A stretch of DNA of 9,399 bases. Origin: an uncultured Clostridia bacterium. GTDB lineage: Bacteria > Bacillota > Clostridia > Saccharofermentanales > Fastidiosipilaceae. The position numbers and the translations under genes are program-made. The notes under the pieces were generated by a model that saw only the letters and a program-made list of their open reading frames with translations, searched no databases and was not told the origin of the DNA. Numbering within the stretch: the stretch's first letter is position 1; every line of letters begins with the position of its first letter. The stretch lies in NCBI GenBank assembly GCA_947253135.1, contig CAMXYS010000057.1, positions 1 through 9,399 on the forward strand, given 5' to 3'. This document shows positions 1 through 5,852 of this stretch, piece by piece.

Positions 1-654
1 CTTGTTGACACCTTGCCTAAGGCCTTGCAGACGAGCTTTAAAACGAGAGTGATTCGCCTTTTCCAAAAGGACATTTAAAATCCAATATTCCTCGGGGACA
101 AAAGCCTCTATTTCCTCTTCTCTTTCCACTATCATGCGGGTGGCCACAGACTGAACCCGCCCGGCAGACAGGCCGGCCTTTATCTTCTGCCATAAAACCG
201 GGCTGATCTCATAACCCACCAGGCGATCTAAAATACGTCTTGCCTGCTGGGCGTTCACGAGATCCATATCAATGCATCGGGGGTTTTCGATGGCTTCCTT
301 GACCGCTTTTTCGGTAATTTCGTTAAAGGTCACACGTGATTTCGAGTTCGGATCAATTTTTAAAATATTCGCTATATGCCAGGCTATCGCTTCTCCCTCG
401 CGGTCCGGGTCAGTTGCGATAAAAACTTGATCTGCTGCTTTGGCCAGCTTTTTTAATTCCTGTACGACTTTATGCTTTCCTCGCATCGTAATATAGCGAG
501 GTTTAAAGTCATCGTTGACATCTACACCTAAGGTTGAGGCCGGCAAGTCCCTAATATGACCGACAGAGGCCGTGAGCTCAAAATCGTCCCCTAAAAAACG
601 GCCGATGGTCCTGGCCTTGGCCGGAGATTCAACAATCACTAGTTTTTTACCCAT
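1..654 (-). CDS. topA: DNA topoisomerase I, N-terminal 218 residues (cut by window edge)
   Basis: Type IA topoisomerase, which relaxes negative supercoils by nicking and passing one DNA strand in the nucleoid. Reading from 654, the protein opens with MGKKLVIVESPAKARTIG, the family's Toprim start, with the metal/general-acid glutamate at E9. The Toprim DxDxE motif is TDPDREGE (D82, D84, E86). FNEIT, then QQARRILDRLVGY (136-148), then LSAGRVQSVA (162-171) follow in the order expected of TopA. The active-site tyrosine (around residue 300) and the C-terminal zinc fingers lie beyond the left edge, so completeness cannot be judged. The frame stays open to base 1 with no stop. It is the third gene of a comM-dprA-topA run, 53 bp after dprA. 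The local ribosome binding site (AGAGAGA) is weak, and a better one lies further upstream with no start codon near it. The identification is secure. Confidence 0.97.
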   Translation of the reverse strand, partial: MGKKLVIVESPAKARTIGRFLGDDFELTASVGHIRDLPASTLGVDVNDDFKPRYITMRGKHKVVQELKKLAKAADQVFIATDPDREGEAIAWHIANILKIDPNSKSRVTFNEITEKAVKEAIENPRCIDMDLVNAQQARRILDRLVGYEISPVLWQKIKAGLSAGRVQSVATRMIVEREEEIEAFVPEEYWILNVLLEKANHSRFKARLQGLRQGVNK

Positions 655-691
655 TTTATTTCTCTCTTTTATCCTGCCGGGATGATCCCTT

Positions 692-697
692 CCTCCT
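692..697 (-). promoter_or_regulatory. Orphan Shine-Dalgarno AGGAGG upstream of topA
   Basis: AGGAGG occurs in the dprA-topA gap, 37 bases from the topA ATG, which is too far for ordinary initiation. No ATG, GTG or TTG lies at a suitable distance after it. It is followed by the palindrome GGGATCATCCC (679-689). It may be a ribosome standby site or chance. Confidence 0.4.
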
Positions 698-707
698 GTG
701 TGACAGA

Positions 708-1952
708 TCATTTTCTGTCGACATATCCTGTTCTCAAATGATAAAGCCCATCTGCTTTAACCACATCTCCTGCTAACTCAGCTCGACCGACCAAAAAAAG
801 AAAGGTACGGGTGTCCACCTGCATCCGGTCTGCCAATTCATGACCGGCTAAAGGTCCGGCAGTCAGCAAGTTAAACAACAAAGCGAATCGGGGCCGGTCC
901 GTCTTGTCATACTGTTTAAGAGCACTGTCAGCCTGCTTGGTCCGGTTGTCTTGGCAGTCTGCTTGATTGCTATCAGGTGTCCTTCGACCTGCAAGTCCGG
1001 ACAGGTCACCCGTTGGTAGATCACGAGGGGTGATCAAATCCAGATAAGGCAACAAGTCAGCTGCTTCTAATAAAGGACAGGCGCCGTCTTGGATGAGGGC
1101 ATTGGTACCCTTGCTTTGAGGCGCATCAACTGCTCCCGGCAAGCACAAGATCGGTATCCCTAAGCTTAAGGCCATATCGGTCGTGATCATCGTTCCCGAC
1201 CGCTTGGCTGCCTCCAGGACCAGCAGGCAGCGGCCCAAGGCGGCAATCAGGCGGTTGCGCGCCGGGAAGTGTTGCCTCAGCGGGGGTGTCCCCGGCGGAA
1301 ACTCCGTTATAATCAGCCCGTCGCAAGACATTTTAGCATACAAATCAGCATTTTCAGGCGGATAAATTCGGTCCGGCCCACAACCTAAGATACCGATTGT
1401 TTTTCCACCTTGCGCCAATGTATGTCGATGTGTCAAGCCATCAATCCCAGCCGCCAGCCCCGAGACAAGCGTGACTCCCCAAGCCGCCCATTCGCTGACC
1501 AGGCGTCGGCACAAACGCTCTCCATAGGGGGAAGGTGTTCGCGTTCCCACTATACTGACTTTGTTTTTTTCCTGCAATAAGCTAGTCCGTCCCTTGCAAT
1601 AAAGGCATAGGGGCGGACTGTCCAGTTGATAGAAAATATCGGGGTAAAGCATTTCTCCCGGAAACACCACTTCAATTTCTTTCCACTGCTCTGCTTGCGA
1701 CCGCGCCAGTGCCTCTTTTTTACTCAGAGCCCCAACCAACCGCAAAGCAAGTGTATGTAATTGTTCTGAGCGTTTAGAAAAAGGGCGAAAAAAATGTGTC
1801 CACTCGGCCGGAGTGCCTGAAAATCTTATATCCCCCGGGTGCAGCTCAGCTTTTTTAAAACAAGACACAAGCTCTTTATGTGGCAGCCTCACTGCTCGGA
1901 CCGCCTCCTGTAAATGAATGGCTCGAGCAAGCCGAATTGACTGTGTAGACAT
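708..1952 (-). CDS. dprA: DNA-processing protein DprA (Smf), RecA loader
   Basis: Cytoplasmic protein that binds incoming single-stranded DNA and loads RecA on it during natural transformation. The 414 residues show a variable N-terminal region (1-90). The Rossmann-like core follows, with VSIVGTRTPSPYG (132-144), SGLAAGID (164-171), GILGCGPDRIYPPEN (187-201), FPARNRLIAALG (229-240, the phosphate/DNA-binding stretch), EAAKRSGTMIT (247-257) and LPGAVDAPQSKGTNALI (271-287). A polar, probably disordered linker of about 49 residues (305-353) leads to a C-terminal winged-helix domain (354-406). That layout matches the long form of the family, with nothing missing. The ATG at 1952 is preceded by a good GGAGGGAG site (1957-1964). 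The gene starts 63 bp after comM and ends 53 bp before topA, consistent with one operon. A small CGGT/ACCG palindrome (1965-1974) lies just upstream of the ribosome binding site and may be chance. Confidence 0.97.
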   Translation of the reverse strand: MSTQSIRLARAIHLQEAVRAVRLPHKELVSCFKKAELHPGDIRFSGTPAEWTHFFRPFSKRSEQLHTLALRLVGALSKKEALARSQAEQWKEIEVVFPGEMLYPDIFYQLDSPPLCLYCKGRTSLLQEKNKVSIVGTRTPSPYGERLCRRLVSEWAAWGVTLVSGLAAGIDGLTHRHTLAQGGKTIGILGCGPDRIYPPENADLYAKMSCDGLIITEFPPGTPPLRQHFPARNRLIAALGRCLLVLEAAKRSGTMITTDMALSLGIPILCLPGAVDAPQSKGTNALIQDGACPLLEAADLLPYLDLITPRDLPTGDLSGLAGRRTPDSNQADCQDNRTKQADSALKQYDKTDRPRFALLFNLLTAGPLAGHELADRMQVDTRTFLFLVGRAELAGDVVKADGLYHLRTGYVDRK

Positions 1953-2015
1953 TTATCTCCCTCCCGGTAAACCGTGTTTTGTACTCACCAACTATATAAA
2001 TGTGGATGAAACTAC

Positions 2016-3866
2016 TCAGCTAAAGCGTCGGTAAAAGGCAGCTTCCATCAGGTGATCCGGTAGGAGCGAGTCCGATTGATCCAAATCTGCAAAGGTTCTG
2101 GCCGCTTTCAAGAGATTATGACGGGAGCGGACAGACAATTGAAACTGATCCGAATAACTGTCCAACAGTCGAACGGCACCGGGACTGAGCAAAAACTTTT
2201 CCCGATCTGAAACAGGGTTCAAGTCGGCATTTAAACAGACCTCGCCCTTAATGCGGCCATTGCGATGGGCTTGTCGCAGCCTTGCCTGTCCAATTTTTCG
2301 CCGCAATTTTACCATGTCTAAGAGCTCGCTCTGATGGCCGTTTAACTTCTTTTTCGAAGTTGCTCCTGAATAATCACCTCCCCCCTTATCCAGGCTCGAT
2401 CCGGTCTCTATAAAAAGACTGATACGGTCTCCTAAAGGCCCCTTTAATTTTTCTACATACAGTTTCTTTTGAGCGGGTGTGCACTGACAGCGACCATCCC
2501 TTTCGTAGCGCAAGCCGCAAGGACAAGGGTTCGCGGCTCCTATAAAAATAAATTTAGCCGGAAAAATATGCAGCTGTTGTCGGTAGATCAAGCGGATAAA
2601 ACCGTCTTCTAAGGGTTGTCTCAAAATTTTTATTACAGCAGGAGAGGCTTCAGCCAATTCGTCGAAAAACAAGACCCCACCGTCAGCCAAGCTGATTTCT
2701 CCCGGGTAAAGCCTGCTGCCTCTTAACCCGGCCTCTGTAATGGTGTGGTGAGGAGCCCTGACAGGCGGCACCGGACGGCCGGTCGGCAAATCTTCCACCG
2801 GATAGGTGGCACTATAGGTCGACAAGACGCGAAGCGCTGTAGCTGCTGTTAACGGTGGCAACAAGGCGGCACACAAGCCTGCCATCACAGATTTGCCGGA
2901 CCCCGGACTGCCGACCAACAAAGCATGGTGGCCTCCGGCCAGAGCACAGGCCAGCCCCCGTACTGAACTTACTTGCGTAGCTATATTCAATAAAGCAGAA
3001 GTTGGCTCCACCGTCCCCGGCAGGTTAAAAAACTGTCCCCGGCTTATTTTTTCATGGTCCGCCCCTTTCGCTGCAGCAGGTGATTTCTGCTTTAACAAAT
3101 TCTTTTCTTCCAGGCCACCCCGTAGCCCGCACCAAACGGCGGCTTCCTGCAAGTTGCTCACTCCGATCAACCGGTCATGCCCGAAAAATCGCAGGATGGC
3201 CTGCTGCCTCGCCGGTACGATAATCTGCTGATACCCCGCCTCCAAGAGTGCAGCAACAATGCCAAACACACCTCGAACAGGTAAGACATCGCCATTTAGG
3301 CCCAATTCTCCGACAGCCGCCAGGCCGGCACTTGGCGTCTGCCCGACGGCAGGAGGGGGTTGCAAACGGACTAAACCCGGCTTCGCACTACTCAAAGCCA
3401 AAACAGTGAGCGCTATGGGCAAATCAAAAACAGAGCCCGATTTGGCCAGCTCCGCCGGAGCCAAATTGACTGTCACCTGCCCCCTCGGCATCTTCTCACC
3501 CAAACTCAATAGCGCTGAGCGCACCCTTTTTAAGGCTTCTTTAATTGAGCGGTCCGGCAGGCCGACAACATCAAAGAAAGGTAAGCCCGGCAATAAACCG
3601 GCCTCTACTTTTATCAGCTGTCCCGACAATCCTGATAAAAAAGCTGTTCCCACCTCTGCATAAGCCTTTATCTTCCCCACATAACCACTGTATTCAGGTA
3701 AAAACTGCTGTTGAACTGATCCGGACGAAACAGCAACAGTTGCCCCCCCTCCGCCAATCGGCTCGACTGTCTTATCGGAAAAAGGGAAAACCAAGTCGAA
3801 TTCAGACCGGGAGGCCAACTGTGTCGCCAAAAATTTTTCGCTTGCATTAATTCTATTGAGCTCCAT
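2016..3866 (-). CDS. comM: ComM/YifB family MCM-like AAA+ ATPase, with N-terminal extension
   Basis: Member of the YifB/ComM (Mg-chelatase-like) family. ComM is a hexameric helicase that drives branch migration when transforming DNA is integrated. Residues about 64-245 form the Lon-protease-like fold, including GLPFFDVVGLPDRSIKEALK (94-113) and VNLAPAELAKSGSVFDLPIA (133-152). The AAA+ domain has Walker A GSPGSGKS (319-326), RAPHHTIT (370-377), Walker B VLFFDE (398-403) and the family's cysteine cluster C448, C450, C460, C462. The C-terminal domain carries SVRSRHNLLKAARTFADLD (578-596). At 616 residues it is about 100 longer than usual. About 62 residues are extra at the N-terminus, and the rest is in linkers (252-276, 493-511). 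The ATG at 3866 is chosen because AAAGGAG lies six bases upstream. The canonical position (V63, a GTG codon) has no such site. Heads the comM-dprA-topA run. The function is inferred from family. Confidence 0.95.
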   Translation of the reverse strand: MELNRINASEKFLATQLASRSEFDLVFPFSDKTVEPIGGGGATVAVSSGSVQQQFLPEYSGYVGKIKAYAEVGTAFLSGLSGQLIKVEAGLLPGLPFFDVVGLPDRSIKEALKRVRSALLSLGEKMPRGQVTVNLAPAELAKSGSVFDLPIALTVLALSSAKPGLVRLQPPPAVGQTPSAGLAAVGELGLNGDVLPVRGVFGIVAALLEAGYQQIIVPARQQAILRFFGHDRLIGVSNLQEAAVWCGLRGGLEEKNLLKQKSPAAAKGADHEKISRGQFFNLPGTVEPTSALLNIATQVSSVRGLACALAGGHHALLVGSPGSGKSVMAGLCAALLPPLTAATALRVLSTYSATYPVEDLPTGRPVPPVRAPHHTITEAGLRGSRLYPGEISLADGGVLFFDELAEASPAVIKILRQPLEDGFIRLIYRQQLHIFPAKFIFIGAANPCPCGLRYERDGRCQCTPAQKKLYVEKLKGPLGDRISLFIETGSSLDKGGGDYSGATSKKKLNGHQSELLDMVKLRRKIGQARLRQAHRNGRIKGEVCLNADLNPVSDREKFLLSPGAVRLLDSYSDQFQLSVRSRHNLLKAARTFADLDQSDSLLPDHLMEAAFYRRFS

Positions 3867-3872
3867 TGCCTA

Positions 3873-3879
3873 CTCCTTT
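3873..3879 (-). promoter_or_regulatory. comM ribosome binding site deciding the long start
   Basis: AAAGGAG lies six bases before ATG 3866. No purine-rich site precedes the GTG codon (V63) that would give a canonical-length YifB N-terminus. This supports translation of the extra N-terminal segment. The AT-rich stretch at about 3911-3945 probably holds the comM promoter, but no convincing -35/-10 pair was found there. Confidence 0.85.
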
Positions 3880-3988
3880 CTGCCACATTGTTCCACTCTT
3901 GCAGCTGCTCTTTTAAAAATAACTTCTGACAAAAACTTACAAATTGTCCCTTTGCGACAGTCGGTGGCAGCCCCCATGCACTTTTAAG

Positions 3989-4018
3989 GCGACAAAGCAG
4001 TAATGATCATGCTAAAAT
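3989..4018 (+). promoter_or_regulatory. Probable ychF promoter (extended -10)
   Basis: An extended -10 element reads TGC then TAAAAT (4010-4018). A partial -35, GCGACA (3989-3994, four of six matches to TTGACA), lies 18 bp before TAAAAT. Transcription would begin near 4025, giving a leader of about 22 bases with the ribosome binding site inside it. This placement excludes the in-frame ATG at 4017 as a start. Pattern match only. Confidence 0.6.
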
Positions 4019-4032
4019 GTTATTTCGTAAAA

Positions 4033-4039
4033 AAGGAGG
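4033..4039 (+). promoter_or_regulatory. ychF ribosome binding site
   Basis: AAGGAGG, a full match to the core anti-Shine-Dalgarno complement, ends seven bases before ATG 4047. It fixes the ychF start at the conserved MKLGIVGLPNVGKS terminus rather than ten codons upstream. Confidence 0.9.
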
Positions 4040-4046
4040 AAGCAAA

Positions 4047-5135
4047 ATGAAATTAGGAATTGTCGGTCTGCCTAATGTCGGCAAGAGCACCTTATTTAAT
4101 GCTATTACCCAGGCGGGGGCCGAATGTGCTAATTATCCCTACTGCACAATTGAGCCCAATGTCGGCGTTGTCTCTGTTCCGGACCGCCGACTGGACTGTC
4201 TTGCTGACATGTATGAATCCAAGCGCAAATTGCCGGCAGTTGTTGAATTTGTGGACATAGCCGGCCTGATCGCAGGTGCCAGCCGGGGCGAGGGATTGGG
4301 CAATAAATTTTTAGCAAATATCAGGGAAGTGGACGCCATTGTCCATGTCGTCCGTTGCTTTGAAGATGAAAACATCGTCCATGTAGCGGGGCAGACAGAT
4401 GCCGCCCGCGATATTGAAACCATTAATTTAGAATTGATCTTCGCCGACATGGAATACCTGGAGCGCCGCATGGAAAAAACCCGCAAGGCAGCCAAAGGGG
4501 ACAAAAGTCTAACCGCAGAATTGAACTTTTATGAGCGGGTTATGGAGACTTTGGCAGCCGGCAAATCGGCCCGCACCCTGACCATTGATGAAGCAGAGGA
4601 AGTCTTCACCAAAGATTTGAACCTCCTTTCCGCCAAGCCCGTTCTCTACGTAGCCAACATCAGCGACAGCGATATCGGCAATGACTCTAACGAACAAGTA
4701 CAACATGTGGCTGAAATTGCCGCAGCCGAAGGTGCTGAATACATTACGATCAGCGCCCAGATAGAAGAAGAATTATCCGCCCTGGAAGAGGATGAAAAAG
4801 CCGTCTTTTTAGAAGATTTAGGTTTGACAGAATCCGGTTTGGATAAGATTATCAGAGCCGGCTATAAACTCCTGGGACTGATCCCCTATTTTACAGCCGG
4901 TCCACAAGAAGCCAGAGCCTGGACAATTGAAAAGGGGACTAAAGCTCCCCAAGCTGCCGGAAAAATTCACACTGACTTTGAACGTGGCTTTATTCGAGCT
5001 GAAGTTGTCTCTTTTTCGGACTTAGAAGCATCCGGCAGCATGGCTGCAGCCAAAGAAAAAGGGCAGGTGCGCTCCGAAGGAAAAGACTATGTGATGCAAG
5101 ACGGCGATGTCGTTTTGTTCCGTTTTAACGTGTAA
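4047..5135 (+). CDS. ychF: Redox/ribosome-associated P-loop ATPase YchF (Obg-like, OLA1 family)
   Basis: Universally conserved TRAFAC-class P-loop NTPase that binds ribosomes and hydrolyses ATP rather than GTP; linked to oxidative-stress response. The 362 residues match the usual length. G1 is GLPNVGKS (7-14), the switch I region is NYPYCTIEPNVG (29-40), G3 is DIAGL (70-74), G4 is NISD (204-207) and G5 is SAQ (236-238). A helical domain lies in the middle. The C-terminal TGS domain (about 279-362) includes YFTAGPQEARAWTIEKGTKA and ends in the hallmark LFRFNV. The start is ATG 4047, seven bases after AAGGAGG. An in-frame ATG at 4017 is rejected because it sits in the probable -10 box. The family normally has Glu at the last G4 position (NxxE) and this one has Asp, but the Lys of a GTPase NKxD is still absent, so ATP preference is the default expectation. 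Monocistronic, convergent with coaE and divergent from comM. Confidence 0.97.
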   Translation: MKLGIVGLPNVGKSTLFNAITQAGAECANYPYCTIEPNVGVVSVPDRRLDCLADMYESKRKLPAVVEFVDIAGLIAGASRGEGLGNKFLANIREVDAIVHVVRCFEDENIVHVAGQTDAARDIETINLELIFADMEYLERRMEKTRKAAKGDKSLTAELNFYERVMETLAAGKSARTLTIDEAEEVFTKDLNLLSAKPVLYVANISDSDIGNDSNEQVQHVAEIAAAEGAEYITISAQIEEELSALEEDEKAVFLEDLGLTESGLDKIIRAGYKLLGLIPYFTAGPQEARAWTIEKGTKAPQAAGKIHTDFERGFIRAEVVSFSDLEASGSMAAAKEKGQVRSEGKDYVMQDGDVVLFRFNV

Positions 5136-5138
5136 TTG

Positions 5139-5156
5139 GGGCGATCATTATCGCCC
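5139..5156. terminator. Hairpin between convergent ychF and coaE
   Basis: GGGCGAT and ATCGCCC pair perfectly (7 bp) around a CATT loop, starting three bases after the ychF stop. No T-run follows on either strand, so it is not a canonical intrinsic terminator. It may still protect or end converging transcripts. The rest of the 77-bp gap shows nothing else clear. Confidence 0.35.
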
Positions 5157-5212
5157 GGGCTTGCCGACAGGGCTTCAGCCAATCAAAGCGTCAAGCCTAA
5201 CCGCAGTTGCCG

Positions 5213-5842
5213 TCACCTGCCGACCGGCTGCTGCGGTAGGCTGATACCCCTCACCGTCAGTTGCTCTTTGACCAAATCATCAAAAAAACTTTTTAAGGCC
5301 TGATAGTCACCATCATTATAAAAAACGACATCAGCCAGAGCCCGATACTCCTCTTCACTCATCTGCATCAGCATCCGTCGTCTGGCTTCATCCTTTGACA
5401 TTCCTCTCTTTTGCAATCGTTCTAAACGAACCTCTTCCGAGGCCCAGACAACTGCAATAAAATCACATTGTTGCAAAAAGCCATCTTCAATCGGGATCGG
5501 AACATCCAGGACCAGCAGGTCCTTTTTCTGCTTTTCTCCCTGATTCAATTCACGCTTAATTTCTCCCACGACGTGTCGGTGGACAATTTCACTTAGCCGG
5601 TCTACAGCCAACCGATTCGAGAAAACTTCTGCTGCCATTTTGGTTCGATCCAGGGCGCCATCAGCCGATAAGAAAGTGGGGCCGAACTGTTCAATAATTT
5701 CCGGTAGCGCTGTTCCTCCGGCAGCAGTGACGACTCTGGAAATTGCATCTGCATCTACAACCGTGACGCCCGCATCTTTAAAAAGTCCGGCCAAAGTTGA
5801 CTTGCCGCAACCGATTCCACCTGTTATTCCAAGCACAAACAT
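5213..5842 (-). CDS. coaE: Dephospho-CoA kinase
   Basis: Catalyses the last step of coenzyme A synthesis, ATP-dependent phosphorylation of the 3'-hydroxyl of dephospho-CoA in the cytoplasm. The protein begins MFVLGITGGIGCGKST with P-loop GGIGCGKS (8-15). VVDADAISR (28-36) contains the substrate-side aspartates D30 and D32. LDVPIPIEDGF corresponds to the family's LDxPLLFE segment, and a lid helix with ERLQKRGMSKDEARRRM is followed by QMSEEEYRALADVVFYNDGD. The length of 209 residues is normal for CoaE. It starts only 8 bp after the polA stop, and its Shine-Dalgarno GAGG shares bases with that stop codon, so it is probably co-transcribed and translationally coupled to polA. In many Bacillota mutM lies between polA and coaE, but here it is absent. 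The gene ends facing ychF. The identification is firm. Confidence 0.97.
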   Translation of the reverse strand: MFVLGITGGIGCGKSTLAGLFKDAGVTVVDADAISRVVTAAGGTALPEIIEQFGPTFLSADGALDRTKMAAEVFSNRLAVDRLSEIVHRHVVGEIKRELNQGEKQKKDLLVLDVPIPIEDGFLQQCDFIAVVWASEEVRLERLQKRGMSKDEARRRMLMQMSEEEYRALADVVFYNDGDYQALKSFFDDLVKEQLTVRGISLPQQPVGR

Positions 5843-5848
5843 CTTTTA

Positions 5849-5852
5849 CCTC
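5849..5852 (-). promoter_or_regulatory. coaE ribosome binding site overlapping polA stop codon
   Basis: GAGG uses the last two bases of the polA TGA stop and lies six bases before ATG 5842. Ribosomes ending polA translation finish on top of the coaE initiation site, the usual layout for translational coupling. Confidence 0.8.

Noticed and set aside
927..967. Imperfect direct repeat in the dprA linker (GTCAGCCTGCTTGGT / GGCAGTCTGCTTGAT)
   Set aside because: The copies are 26 bases apart, so they are read in different frames, and only 12 of 15 bases match. No duplication of protein sequence is implied.
2345..2362. AACTTC/GAAGTT hairpin in comM
   Set aside because: Six-base arms only, and explained by Lys/Leu codon composition.
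3259..3663. Plus-strand open frame of 134 codons opposite comM
   Set aside because: It is antisense to a conserved AAA+ gene, has no ribosome binding site noticed and no recognisable motif. Other antisense frames across comM, ychF and polA were rejected for the same reasons.
3880..3970. CTGCCAC/GTGGCAG inverted repeat flanking the comM-ychF promoter region
   Set aside because: Seven-base arms about 77 bp apart are expected by chance in a region of this size.
4017..4046. In-frame upstream ATG giving a ten-residue longer YchF
   Set aside because: It falls inside the probable -10 box, and the added codons are the ribosome binding site region itself. The family N-terminus matches ATG 4047.
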